A DNA stretch of 64,000 bases from Mytilus galloprovincialis (GCF_965363235.1 NC_134849.1:47066122-47130121); one strand, 5' to 3'. Positions 20,301 through 32,217 are shown, counted from the first letter of the stretch. Translations and numbers: made by a program. The notes: generated by a model from the sequence alone, not told the origin.

Positions 20301-22290
20301 TTTCATTGACTGATATATTCACGTTTTTTAACGTTTGTTGAGAAATGTCTTGGTAACTTGATTTATTGAAAAAAATAATTTCAGTGATTTTTTATGTAAA
20401 AGGTGGTTGTCGTGCATTTTCTAGTAGAACAAACGCAAAATTATGGCTATCTCGTATCCAATCTATTCTACAAGTATTTCTTCCTTTATCGATATTTTTC
20501 CGACGTAGTCGGTATAGTTTCGGTTTGTGCCCTTTGAACTTAACTTAAGGACGCTTAACTATGGCAACACAATACGCATGCTCGAAAATCCTTTCTGTGA
20601 TTGGACAAAATGCTGTCATGGTGGGTGATTTGGTAGCCTGGGATCCGGCCCAATCTAGCTGCGCGTCGTAAGGGCCAGGTGGGGAACAAATACCATGTGA
20701 TCGATTCAGGGCCAGTTGACTCTGAATCTAAAGTGAGGCTGAATAAATATTTGCATAAATTTTGATGTTTGATGTAAACCAGCACAATTGGAATCCAATT
20801 GACACCTTGGACATGTGAAATCTTAAACTTTTAACTTTCTCACCAGGCGATTGCTGATAAGAATTAACCCTTTTCTGCTTACTAATTATCATCATACTAC
20901 TAATTAGATATGATAACACTATACATCAATTCATAAAGAAAAATAATTACAGTCTAATTTTTACTAATTGATGTTAAACAAGAATTGATTGGATACAGAT
21001 GTAAAACAAACATTGAGGACAAAATTAGTATTAACCAATCATTGACAGGCAGTACATTGATACACGCCTGGCTATACTGACAAGATTAGCCAGGACCCCA
21101 GGCTAAGTGATTTGGTTGTGTTTGATAAAACGTCTCGTTAATTATATGGTGATGGAAAGCAAATGAAAAACTATAAATATTTGAACTAGATGTTACAAAG
21201 ATTTATATTTTTATTAAAATAATCGTTTCTCCAATAGCTCTTTGCATCCGTGACAGCTGTTTATTTGGGACAATTATATAATTTTTAATGTAAACTTTGT
21301 TGTACGAACGTAGATAACTTTTAGAACGCACCTACGCATGTGAGATTTCCGCGGGGTTTTGGTGAATGTAAACAGAAAGATACGAGGACCGAGAATACTG
21401 AATACAAACAGAGAAAACGTTATTTAAATGGTATCTTTGTGCTTCTGGTGGTTATCGAAATGATAGTTTTAAACATATACTCAAATTTAAATACGTCGGA
21501 TATCTTTTTTAAAGATAGTTCTTGTTTATGATACACTTTTATTTAATTCTTTGATGAAACTGTTTTTATAGATGTCCAAAGTAAAGCTAGAAACCAGACT
21601 TAATTTATTGAATGGTGATACATAAAGGAAAAGGGAATATTGACATGTTTTGATCTTCATTTTTTAAAATATATTATTCATTAAAATCATTCATTCTTTT
21701 GTAAAGGTTAATTTGAATGAGGTTTTAAAGTTGAATCATTAGTAAGCCTTCAGAGTTTAAACATTCACTCAACATTAATTCACATAGTTCCAATAAAATA
21801 CAATACAAAGCATGTCCGTGACATAGATGTCATCAACATTTACAGAGTCATTTAACCTGTTTACAAATTTCATGCTCGTGGCGTCATACGGATCTATACA
21901 TGAGTATTTGTGTTGGTTGCCATGAAACTTAATGATTAACTAACAATGGAAAAACAATATTCGAAATATTACATCATATTTGCAGATTTAGTATTTTTCA
22001 TTGACGTGTTTTCTTAAGACTAGTTCAAATTATCATTGGGAGCAGCAATCCGTGTGTATGACATTATTAAATGATAACCTGTCAGTATTAGCTTATCAGG
22101 GAAAGTAAACAGTGACACACCACACACAGTATCATTTACGACATCTTCTTACTGTTGTAAGTTTAAAAGCAAATACAATGCTTAGAAACCATTTGAAAAT
22201 ACTCAAGACGATTTCATTTATTTTATGAGTATCGAATGATTGGTATTTGTTCTTTGCAATGAGCAAATATTGGTAATAAAAAAACAAAGA
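20301..22290. other. No gene recognised; one GC-richer patch
   Basis: A patch at about 20,560-20,720 is less AT-rich, with CpGs and words such as 'gcgcgtcgtaagggccag'; it looks like part of a repeat or a regulatory stretch. At 21,340-21,531 an open frame encodes a hydrophobic segment but starts with no ATG. Neither is called as a gene. Confidence 0.35.
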
Positions 22291-22293
22291 TAC

Positions 22294-22363
22294 CAGGATT
22301 AATTTTTTTTTATTTACGCCAGACGCGTGTTTCGTCTACAAAAGACTCATCAGTGACACTCGA
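22294..22363 (-). ncRNA. Type I hammerhead ribozyme in a dispersed repeat, core intact
   Basis: On the minus strand: stem I strand GTGTCA, then CTGATGA (22,353-22,347), stem II GTCT-TTTGT-AGAC, GAAA (22,333-22,330), a very short stem III, GTC, then TGGCGT pairing back as stem I with G-U wobbles. The predicted cleavage lies after the C complementary to 22,322. All conserved core nucleotides are present. HHR-bearing small retroelements (retrozymes) are established in metazoans; mussel copies of this repeat are abundant. Activity is inference. Confidence 0.75.
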
Positions 22364-22986
22364 TTCCAAAAAAGTAAAAAAAAAATTAATAATAAAAAAA
22401 CCGGATCGCAAAAGAAGGTGTAGAATGTAACATATAGCAGTGACAATCAGACCGTTTAGGAAAACGATAGAGTGCAACTCTTTTATCTTTATGTTTATGC
22501 CAAAGAAGATATTAAACTTTTAGAAAAACAACAATGAAACATTCCCCATGAATATTTGTAGAAATGGAATGATTGAATATAACATCCGTCAATCAATAGT
22601 CGTTAGGACGTCTGACGAAATTCTATAAAGCCTGTTCATTTCTTTGGTGAAAAAGAAAACTCACAAAATATCATCAAAAGGAGTAATATGCTGTGTTTTC
22701 CAAAAGAAACAATAATAGATAATCAATTAAATACCACGGGTTGAATCATTCTTCCAAAAGTTCTATGACTATAGCATAGTTTGTTATGAAAGTACAAGCT
22801 TTTATTTCGCATACACAAACATATTAAAAATAATTACTTTTTTTCTTCAATTTTTATATTCAGCTAATGACGTTTTAGACAAATGATGCACTTATAGAAA
22901 GTGAGATAGTCGTTAGTACTTTTAAAAATGTTTTAATATATAGACAAAAATCTTATCTTATCAGTCTGACGCCGAATATCATTTAT

Positions 22987-23045
22987 ATATCTGCTTTAGC
23001 AACGTTTGGCATTCACAAGTTACTAAAGCAGATATCATGTCTTAC
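22987..23045. repeat. 13-bp perfect inverted repeat
   Basis: ATATCTGCTTTAG (22,987-22,999) and its reverse complement (23,033-23,045), 33-nt loop. Confidence 0.7.
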
Positions 23046-23048
23046 ATA

Positions 23049-23271
23049 TTTGTTTTTCGTTATTTTTTTTACATAAATAAGGCCATTAGTTTTCTCGTTT
23101 GAATTGTTTTACATTATCTTATCGTGGCCTTTTATAGCTCACTATGCGGCATGGGCTTTGCTCATTGTCGAAGGCCGTACGGTGACCTATTGTTGTTAAT
23201 GTCTGTGTCATTTTGGTCTTTTGTGGATAGTTGTCTCATTGGCAATCATACCACATCTTTTTTATATCATG
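23049..23271 (-). repeat. Dispersed repeat family B (reversed copy)
   Basis: The plus strand shows 'ggccattagttttctcgttt', 'ggccttttatagctcacta', 'ggctttgctcattgt', 'ggccgtacggtgac' and 'gttgtctcattggcaatcat', the reverse complement of the copy at 34,797-35,200. Confidence 0.8.
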
Positions 23272-23448
23272 TATGTATCAATTCACAAACTAATCATACA
23301 AATAATTTTGTAAATAATTATTGGTGGTATCTATCAAGTAAACGCATACACTAATTTAGACCTCTAACACAAATTGTCAGTTGATGCCTACGATAAATAA
23401 AAAAAAAAAAAAAGAGAATTAAAAACCAATTCTTCAGAGAACAATTGT

Positions 23449-24651
23449 AGGTCTTTCCACCTCGATAATAAGAATGAAATTTAAAAAAAAACAATGTTAG
23501 AAAATGTCACTCCTGGTTGATATAATTTGGTTCTTCAAATTGATATAAAAAATAAGATTAATAAGTATATGCAGAAGACTTAATTGTTTTCTGAACAAAG
23601 GTCAAAATCTAGAACATCAAATTGACCTTTGACCTTGACCTCAATATCAAGGTCATAAGTCAATGATCTCAAATCAAAAGACCCCAGGTCAATCATTTGT
23701 ATGGTTGTGGAGAAATACTGATTTCAAATACATCAGGGGAGAAAACTCTTATAAGGGTTAACCAAAACACTTCGATTGAAATAGGTTGAAGTTGCGCCTT
23801 TTTGTAAACAGTAATTTGGCAAACAAATCATATAATTAACTGTAACAGTTTCTTTTGAATAACGATAACAAGCAAAATTCAAAAATTTATAACATGACCT
23901 TGACCTTCGACTTTGATCTCAATTTCAAGGTCATAGGTCAGTGAACTCAAAACGGAAGACAGGAGGTCAATCACTTGTATGGTTGTGGAGAAATACTGAT
24001 TTGAAATACATGAGGGGAGAAAACTCCTATAAGGTTAACCAAAACACTTTGACTGAAATAGGTTGAAGTTGCGCTTTATTGTAAACAGTTATTTGGCAAA
24101 CACATCAAATCATTTACTGTCACAGTTTCTGTTGAATAACGATAACAAGCAAAATTCAAAATTTAGAACATGACCTTGACCTTTAACCTTGACCTCAATT
24201 TACTTCAAATGGACCAAGGACTTCATATCAAAAGACTGTAGGCCTCTACGACTTATAACGTATGAATTTATCCAACAAATCGCCTATCTTAAATTTTCAA
24301 AGGGAAATAACTCCCATAAGATGTCTTCCGATTACTCAAGTCAAATAAACCAAATCATTCTCAAGAGTAGACGAACAATTTGATGAAAAAAGTTTGCTAA
24401 AATCTTTTACGGTTATAGAGATACAGCGATAACAAGAAAAAGAGGGCGCGGGGAGATAACTCCTATAAGAGTAAGTGTTCGGTGACACAGGGTGTGTTTT
24501 GAAACCCTCATTACTGTACAACATCATTGGCCAAAAAATCCATTTGATATGTTGTAAGACAAAAAAGCATCTCAGACGGCAGAAGAAGAAGAAGAAAAAA
24601 TAATAATCAGAAGAAAAACAAAAGGTCTTTCCACGAAAAGTGGAAAGACCT
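23449..24651 (+). mobile_element. Non-autonomous element with 278-bp tandem units and a 12-bp terminal hairpin
   Basis: The 12-mer AGGTCTTTCCAC stands at the left end (23,449-23,460). The right end is a perfect hairpin: the same 12-mer (24,623-24,634), loop GAAAA, and its reverse complement (24,640-24,651). The interior has two full and one partial tandem unit; 'atggttgtggag' recurs at 23,701 and 23,979 (278 bp). Each unit begins with TGACCT repeats. No protein coding. The architecture resembles the other hairpin-ended tandem-core elements in this window. Confidence 0.7.
23623..24195. promoter_or_regulatory. Clustered nuclear-receptor-type half-sites
   Basis: TGACCT occurs at 23,623, 23,630 and 23,636 (a DR1 followed by a DR0), TCAAGGTCA at 23,647-23,655, TGACCTTGACCT at 23,894, AGGTCA-T-AGGTCA at 23,928-23,940 and TGACCTTGACCT at 24,171. 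These match the consensus for nuclear receptors (DR1 and the extended ERR/SF-1 half-site). They recur because the units are tandem; function is not implied. Confidence 0.5.
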
Positions 24652-24689
24652 AAGTATTAGAACAAAAACGTTGCACTTATGAAAATCAA

Positions 24690-25040
24690 TAAATCAAGAA
24701 TACTATAAGCTGGTAGAGCATTTTTTAAGGATAAAATAAGCTAAAAATATTGATAGGTCATGGACCTTCTTTTCGAGATATTTGAGATTTAACATATGGC
24801 GGGAAAAGGCTGACTCGGACTTTTACCTTATGTTTGCAATGGTATTATTTGGGTCACAAAACAAAAAAGAAAATCAAAAATCTTCTAAAATTTTGGTAAA
24901 TAACCTTTCAGGATCTATCAAATCTTATATGAAAAAATAAAAGGTGTTATTGGGCAAAATATTTTACCTTGTTTTGTATGGAAAAATACCAAGGAGTCCG
25001 AAAATTTGACACAAATTCCAAAACCTCACCTAAGTACATC
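24690..25040. repeat. Dispersed repeat related to 15,690-16,095
   Basis: Contains 'cttttcgagatatttgag', 'tggcgggaaaaggctgac' and A-rich words shared with the earlier copy. Diverged. Confidence 0.4.
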
Positions 25041-25119
25041 CTTAACATACATTATTAACTCTGTATTTACATTACTGTTTATGTGGTTCATAAGTGTTAC
25101 TCGCTTCTCGTTGTTTATA

Positions 25120-25310
25120 TAGATTAGACCGTTGGTTTTCCCGTTTAATAGTTTTACACTAGTAATTTTTGGGGCTCTTTATAGCTTGCTGTTTGGTGTG
25201 AGCCTAGGCTCCGTGTTTGAGACCTACCTTGACCTATAATGGTTTACCTTTATAAATTGCGACTTGGATGGAGAGTTGTATCATTTGCACTTATACCACA
25301 TCTTCCTATA
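25120..25310 (-). repeat. Dispersed repeat family B, decayed reversed copy
   Basis: 'ttttcccgtttaatagtttta', 'ggggctctttatagctt' and 'gttgtatcatttgcacttat' are diverged forms of the family B words at 23,080-23,260. Confidence 0.55.
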
Positions 25311-25929
25311 TCTATTGTTTGCATGTATGGGCAGATTTAAGGAAAAGCCAATATGGTATATACAGTGTATTAAGCGATTGTTTAAACTGAATGACAACTT
25401 AGTCGCAATTTATTTTTTATTTGTTGTATAACTATCCATCTCATTCAAACCATAACAAGCAGATAAAAATCCGACATAGTAGGCAATCATATCATATAAA
25501 ATCTGTGATTCTCTCAAATGCTATGAGGTCGATAGGTATTAACTAATAAAATTACGGATACTAAGTATTTTATTTTTTAAAATGTGTTTAACTTATTATT
25601 AAATATTTTAGGGTACACATTTAAAGTTAGTGTATGTTGCGATAGCAGCAACACGGGTATTTTGTTTAACCCTCTATAAACTAATAAGCGATATATCATG
25701 TACAAAAGACTATGTTCACCGCATCTCCTACACTCGAGTTTATTACTTTTCCACACTTTGTTTAAACAAATTTTGAAGATCATTGATGTTACGGACAGTG
25801 AAAGCCAAAACATTTATAACATATGCATGATATGCAAAAACAAATGAACTAAACATCATTAGATTATTATGTCCATGCCAACACTAAAACTTTACTTTTA
25901 ATTTGTTCATTTTATTTCGTATTCTTCAA

Positions 25930-26290
25930 GTGTAGAAAGTGTACGCTTTATACCATTATTACGCATCATACTACAAAATTATCAGCTAACTTATGTCAAG
26001 CATTTACACAACACCATCTTGTACTCTGATACAGTTATTTTTAGTAATAAATATTAGTTATTGAAAGAGAAACTATAACTACGTTTGTGTGATTGATTAA
26101 GGCGACATATATGTTTACATCTTATAAACTATTAATTTCCTTTTAATTAAAATATACATCTGGTGATCAATGAACTGATAAATTTAATTTGATTTAACAG
26201 CTGACCAACATTTTTGTATGATTTCCAGCAACACATATAAATTCATTTTATTAATAGTACAAAATATATTTAATCAGTTTCGGAGAAGAC
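25930..26290. repeat. Diverged duplicated block (partner 19,880-20,300)
   Basis: See the partner block for shared words; the clearest are 'accatcttgtact' and 'gaccaacatttttgtatg'. The sequence on to 27,168 holds no gene that I recognise. Confidence 0.5.
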
Positions 26291-27168
26291 GTTGTAATAT
26301 TTTATCGTATTTTCTAACATATACCAAGAATTGAAATAGCTGATTGATTTATTGTAAAATTAAATTCAACGAGATTAACGCGAAGCTTGTAGTCATATTT
26401 CCAACAGTTATATACCCCGAACTTCCAAGAGTAAACCTATACGGAAATGCTGTACTACCCATCCCTTCATGTTGGGTTTTCCTTAAATCCAATTTCACCG
26501 CGACAATATTATTACAGTTTTTGTTAAATTGCCATGCTGTTCATGGTGTGTAAAGTTTGTAAATTTTACTGAATATCTGTTTTCTTAATAGAGATATGCA
26601 GTGTTTTGACATTCGGTACATACTTCCAGTCAAATTGGTGGTTGCTTAAGGCGACAGTAGTTTATCGATGTTAAAATTTCGTAAATCGACCAGGTATCAT
26701 GGTATCAACCTGAAACTATGCTAATTCACACGATTTAAAATGTTACAAGGGGTTACATTATAGACCAGACAACAACACTAATATCAACAGACATTAAACT
26801 GCTATAAGGTGAGATTCTGATACATTTCATCAGTCAACAATTCGTGTTGATGACCATATGCTATGTAGTGTCGATTACCATCGTTCTTCCTTGTGTTGTA
26901 GTTTGATTTGCAACGAGCAAATGCCTGTTAATGAAGTCCAAATTGTCGTCTGAACCTGTTGGAGCGTGACATATAAACCTAGATTAGTAAATGATATACG
27001 ATTGACCAGATACTGTTACTGCTCATAAATGAGAAGTTGATAATTGGAAAATTGAAATAATCATGTTTGTTATAGATTCTTATTGGAAGTCGTCAATCGT
27101 TGTCAATATTGAGGAAAAGTCAAAATATGAAGCAAACCTTCTACTTTTGATAGTATCCTAAATATATC

Positions 27169-29166
27169 AAGTCCAACATTGTAAAATAGAGTCTAGCTAC
27201 CGTTCAGACCACTCCATTGTGGTTCTAGAACTAGAATTTAACCCTTTTATACGTGGTAAAGGACTGTGGAAGTTCAACAATTCTCTACTGCATGTCAAAG
27301 AATATATTGATATTGTTAAAGAAAAGATTTTAGAAGTAAAAAAAAACAATATGGTGCATTGGTCTATAATTTTGAAAGTATACAGGAAATTTGTAATGAT
27401 GATCTCCATTTAACTATTGATAACCAATTATTTCTTGAGATATTATTATTAGAAATTAGAGGTAAAACTATCTCGTATTCGAGTTACAAGAGAAAACAAA
27501 GGGATATAAAGGAAAAAAACTTTTACAAGAAATTGAATTTTTAGAAGCTGCTTTGAATGAAAAATCATGGCAAATTTTAGAAAGTAAGAATCAAGAGTTA
27601 GAAATGATAAGACAAGAAAAATTGAGGGGTAGAATTATACGGTCTAGAGTTAAGTGGGTCGAGGAAGGAGAAAAACCATCAAAATATTTTTGTGGGCTTG
27701 AATCAAAAAATTTTACAAACAAACTTATCCCAAGAGTAGAGTTAGAAGATGGGAAAGTTGTTGTTAACCAGTTTGATATCTTGAAGGAGGTTAAAACATT
27801 TTATGAAAATTTATACAAGAAAAGGGAGGTTAATTGTTGTAAAGCCAGTGATTTGGAAAGGGATCTAAAAGATTGTAATTTTAATAAATTATCTGTAGAG
27901 GAACAGATGAGTCTAGAAGGGGAGATGACTATTGATGAAGCAAGTTGTGTTTTACAAAAGATGAAAAATGATAAATCACCTGGATCTGATGGTTTTTCAA
28001 CTGAATTTTTAAAGTTTTTCTGGAGAGATTTAAAGTCATTTGTTGTAAAAGCATTAAACTTTGGATATATTATTGGGGAATTATCAGTTACTCAAAAACA
28101 AGGGATTATAACATGTCTGCCAAAAGATAATAAACCAAGACATTTTCTTAAAAATTGGCGACCTATATCATTATTAAATACTGTTTACAAAATTGGTTCA
28201 GGAGTTATAGCTAGTAGATTTAAAAAAGTGTTATGTAAACTGATTGATCTTGATCAGACTGGTTTTATTAGTGGGCGTTATATTGGGGATAATATTAGAT
28301 TAATCTATGACATTTTACAATTTACTGAAGAAAATGACATACCTGGTTTAATACTTTTGATTGACTTTGAAAAAGCTTTTGATACTATTTCTTGGGATTT
28401 TCTTTATAGTGTTTTAGAATGTTTTAATTTTGGAGAATACATTATAAACTGGGTTAAAGTGTTCTACAAAAATATTTCATCTGCTGTTAATCAAGGAGGT
28501 AACCTTTCAGATTTTTTTAAGGTAGGACGTGGTTGCCGTCAAGGTGATCCTTTATCACCTTATCTATTTATACTGTGTGCAGAAATTTTAGCAATCAGAA
28601 TTCGGGGAAATAAAAAAATATGTGGAATAAATGTGACGAGAGTAGAACATAAGTTATCACAATTTGCCGATGATACATCATTAATTTTAGACGGAAGTGA
28701 ATAGTCTCTTAATGAAGCATTAATTGAATTAGATTGGTATGCTAAACTTTCTGGGCTTAATATCAATTTCACAAAAACACAAGTAGTTTGGATTGGGAAC
28801 AAAAAATATAGTAATGATGTCTTATGTCCTGAAAGAAAGTTATCATGGGGTAAAACAGATTTTACTTTACTGGGAATTCATTTTGATGTAGATTTAGATA
28901 AAATTGTTGATATAAATTATGAACAGAGACTTCTGGTCATAAAGAAATTAATTAAATCTGGGTCTAGGAGAAATCTTACTGTTATTGGTAAAATAACTGT
29001 GGTAAAAACTTTAATTCTACCTGTCTTGAATCATTTAATTATCTCATTACCAAATCCTAGGGATGCGATTATAAAAAAGATTAATGAAATTTGCTACACC
29101 TTTATTTGGGATTCACCTGTGCACAGGATAAAGAAAGAAATATTACAAAAAAAAAAGTCCAACATT
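27169..29166 (+). mobile_element. LINE copy truncated at both ends, with 12-bp target-site duplication
   Basis: AAGTCCAACATT occurs at 27,169-27,180 and again at 29,155-29,166, flanking a body (27,181-29,154) that starts inside the endonuclease domain and ends with a short A run. The 12-bp duplication and A tail are hallmarks of target-primed reverse transcription. The body stops well before the end of a normal LINE ORF2, and a variant polyadenylation hexamer GATAAA lies about 15 bp before the A run, so the source RNA was probably polyadenylated early. Protein blocks suggest the L1/Tx1 side of the LINEs. Confidence 0.85.
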
Positions 29167-29190
29167 CTATATAAAACGTCATATATCATG
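27186..29190 (+). pseudogene. LINE endonuclease-reverse transcriptase fragment
   Basis: The reading starts with the end of an APE-type endonuclease (SDHSIVVLELEFNPF, WKFNNSLL) in frame 3, moves to frame 2 near 27,360 and to frame 1 from 27,553, so there are at least two frameshifts. The RT part (27,553-28,704, 383 codons) shows SPGSDGF (142-148), NWRPISLLN, DQTGFISGRYIGDNI, LIDFEKAFD, GCRQGDPLSPYLF and the catalytic FADD box (371-374). It then meets TAG at 28,702-28,704 and stays open in the same frame to about 29,190 (SGLNINFTKTQVVWIG, LPNPRDAI, FIWDSP). The last residues lie past the A run and are host sequence. It cannot encode a working protein. Confidence 0.88.
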
Positions 29191-29689
29191 TGATATAATA
29201 TCATCAATAAATTTGAAAATGAAATTAAAGAACTTTGCAAGATGCCTTTTCTATTTGTTTTTTTAACGGTGACGGAATAGTCTGGAGCCTGCAGTTTGGG
29301 TTAGCTTTAATCCCGTTTGAAAAGCCTTTTAGTGACTTATCTTAATTTCCTGATAATATAATATTTATAAAGAACCACTGTTATATCCATACACATTAAA
29401 TTGGTTCACATGAATGTGAGACGGAAGTTTAAAAAGGTTATCTAATTACAAAAGGTCGTGTAAAAAGCTCTTTCAACATTTGTAGTGTTTCTCAAAGTTC
29501 TTTGCATATAACAGATTTCTAGGTTTTCGAACACGCCGGGTTATAACATATTGAAGCGCTCTTTGCATGATATTAAAAGTTGTATGATGAGTTTTTCTAT
29601 ATCTATAAAAAAAAAATTGTAGTTTTATATATATTTCTTTTACAGGAATGAAATATGGCTATTGGTTACATGCCGCCGTTGTCAGTCAA

Positions 29690-30070
29690 TCAAAATAACG
29701 GAAACTAATGAAACACAAATGCATTGTAATGATTAAAAAAATGGAATAACAATATTGCAGTGTTCAGTTCTACATTCTGAAGTTATTGCATATTCAGATA
29801 AAATTGTATTTCTAAATTATTCAAAACACCCTATCAAAATGTATTGTAATCTATAGTGTATCATTTTCATTTTGTTATAATCATATGGCGTTATATAGAT
29901 TGGAAGCTTTCACATAAATGGAAAAAAGCTGGAAAAGAAAATTTTCTACACTAACATTCCCTCAAAGTCAATCAGATATGCACCTACTCAAAATGTTATC
30001 GTCAGTTATATTCTTGTAATCTTGAAATTATAATAACTGTTAAATTAATCAGCAATTACTTGATATGATT
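29690..30070. repeat. Diverged duplicated block 1
   Basis: Shares ordered words with 37,530-37,870: 'ttgcagt', 'agttctacattctga.gttattgc', 'tattcaga', 'ttattcaaaacaccctatc / ttattgaaatactctacca', 'gcgttatat/acgttatat' and 'ctaacatt'. Non-coding. The sequence between 29,167 and 29,690 shows nothing recognisable. Confidence 0.5.
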
Positions 30071-30729
30071 GCATGCTGCATATAGTACAGAAAAAATATT
30101 TGTATTACAATCAACTTTTATGCTTTAAGTGTTCTTGATGATGGTAATGCGAAAAATACTTGGTTTTTGATACCCCTGCTGAATTAAAGAGTTATTGCAA
30201 CGTTTACATGGTTTATTTTACGAACAGAGAGCGTATCATTTTAAAAAAGGACGTCCTTTGCATAATGATGCGATATTAATCATCCTACACGCCTCAAAGT
30301 ATGATGAAAAGTTTTTTATAATTGGGGGATGTGTTTTTTTTTTATTTGAATTAACTTTAGTAAACCTAATAATGATATAATGACATCGCTTGACATCTTT
30401 ATGAAAGACAAACGCATTATTCAGAACTCAAACTGTATGACTATAAAAATAACTTAATCCTCTGTTATGTGTATTGATCCTCCTTTTTTGTGTCAATTAA
30501 ACAGTAAATTAACGACCGCTGTTTCTACAATAACCTATCATAATAACAATTATTGTATGTGTATTTGGTCATGAACCAAATTAGAAACATGTCAATAAAA
30601 ACATAAATATATGCAATTCTGAGCGAATACCACAGTATACTCGAGTACTCGTTGTCATTCCTAATTACAACACTATGTTGTACCCCTTTTTTTGACGTTT
30701 TTAACTTTTATGTCTATTTGTTTTGTTAA

Positions 30730-30990
30730 CACATCGTTGTCAATATAATGGAATTTTATGCGACTGTCATATTACTTTCAGTGACAAGATTAATTAACTA
30801 TAAAACCAGGTTTACTTTACCATTTTCTACATAAGAACATGCCTGTACCAAGTCAGGATGTAACAGTTATTATACATTCTTTTGATGTCTTTGAGCTTTT
30901 GATTTGACCATTTGATCACGGACTTTCCGTTTTGAACTTTTTTCGGAGTTCAGTATTTTGTTATCCTTCTTTTCATATATTATATATTTT
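30730..30990 (+). repeat. Dispersed repeat family C
   Basis: Markers: 'gttgtcaatataatggaatt', 'ataaaaccaggttta', 'ccattttctacataagaa', 'gtaccaagtcagga', 'tttgagcttttgattt' and 'ttccgttttgaac'. Other copies: 44,915-45,010, 49,390-49,625 and 57,340-57,720 (interrupted). No ORF is conserved between copies. Confidence 0.65.
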
Positions 30991-31089
30991 TTTCCTCTCA
31001 GTTTGTCGACATTTCACATTCCCTTTATTTTGTCGCCTAATTCTATTCAGTTATTGATTTGGGAATTTTGATTCAACCTATTGATGAAA

Positions 31090-31600
31090 AATACATAACT
31101 TATGGCGGAATTTACGTTCATCGGATTTCGAATATGGTATGAATGCAATGTTAACTTCATATTCCAAAAGGTCTGTAATATGTCAACATCCCTATACTTC
31201 GTCTGTGATATTCTAAACCTGTTATTTGGACATTTGTTATAAGTGTTTATGTCTACCCTTGTGTAATATTCCGTTTCCAGGAAAACAATCTTAATTGATC
31301 TGTACAATTTCAAGGGAATGTCATTCTACATGTATTTTTGATTTATTAAATACATGATATTATTTATATATGGTTTATGATCTTTTTGTGTAATTGACTG
31401 TGAGATACATTGGTTAATGCTATTGATCTAAAGGATGTTTATGACACATCGGAATAAAATAATTATAGTACCTAGTTTTATATTCTGACGGCATTGCTTA
31501 ATTAGTAGATGGTTTCTTTTATTTACTATAAAAATAATGATTTAAACATTTAATTAAAATTGATTTCAAGTTATATACAGATTCTTACATTGATACCAGG
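31090..31600. repeat. Diverged duplicated block 2
   Basis: Matches 36,570-37,600 in pieces: 'ttcatattccaaaaggtct / ttccatattcagaaaggtct', 'gtgtaattgac.gtga', 'ctattgatct' followed by 'aggat', then 'attctgacg' and 'attgctta'. In the partner block the 182-bp array is inserted right after the 'aaaggtct' word. Confidence 0.45.
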
Positions 31601-32172
31601 AGATTATAGGATTTATCCAATGGAGATAGTTATATCATCCATTTAAAGGTTCATTTCGAGCCTCGGCGAGGACTTCAAATTTCATAATTTTTTTAATCGA
31701 GCTTGGATAAATCTGATAATTCACGAATAACTATGTAAGAATCGGTTTTTCTTATGATTAAAGAACATTTTTTAGTTTTTTTGTAATAAGCAATCTTTCG
31801 AGTGTCTTCTACATTCAACAAATTTGTCGATTTCATTAACCCCTGTTCGCATATTCTTATTCATCAAGTGATCTGATAAGGTTATGCCCCCTAACACTCA
31901 GCCTTTGAGATAACCGGCAAACACACGTTGGTGAAATTTTTTATACAGTGGTTTTGAAAAGGGTTAAACTGCTAAAGAAGAAGAGAAAAGGTGTTATCTT
32001 CACTTTTTACATGAAGTTATATAAATATATACTACCAATTACTTGTTAAAAAGCGATCATTTGGTTATGTGGGGAGGCTAGCGGGATTCTGGAAATTAAT
32101 ATTCTAATCTCAATATTGTTGGAATAAATAATCGTGCCGCATCACACGTAAAAATAAATATTCTTGTCCTAT
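31601..32172. other. No gene recognised
   Basis: AT-rich sequence downstream of the minus-strand terminal exon. Part of it may belong to that gene's 3' flank. Confidence 0.35.
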
Positions 32173-32178
32173 TTTATT
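32173..32178 (-). terminator. Polyadenylation signal of the minus-strand exon
   Basis: AATAAA on the minus strand, 40 nt past the TAA at 32,220-32,218. Confidence 0.6.
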
Positions 32179-32217
32179 CAAAACGTAAAAAAACCCATAT
32201 ACTTTTACAAATTTGGG

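Noticed and set aside
21340..21531. Open frame with a transmembrane-like segment
   Set aside because: It begins at GTG; the nearest ATG is followed by TGA in another frame. No acceptor or downstream exon was found, so it was not called as a first exon.
24189..24383. 64-codon plus-strand ORF
   Set aside because: Falls inside the hairpin-ended tandem element; no homologous reading in the other tandem units.
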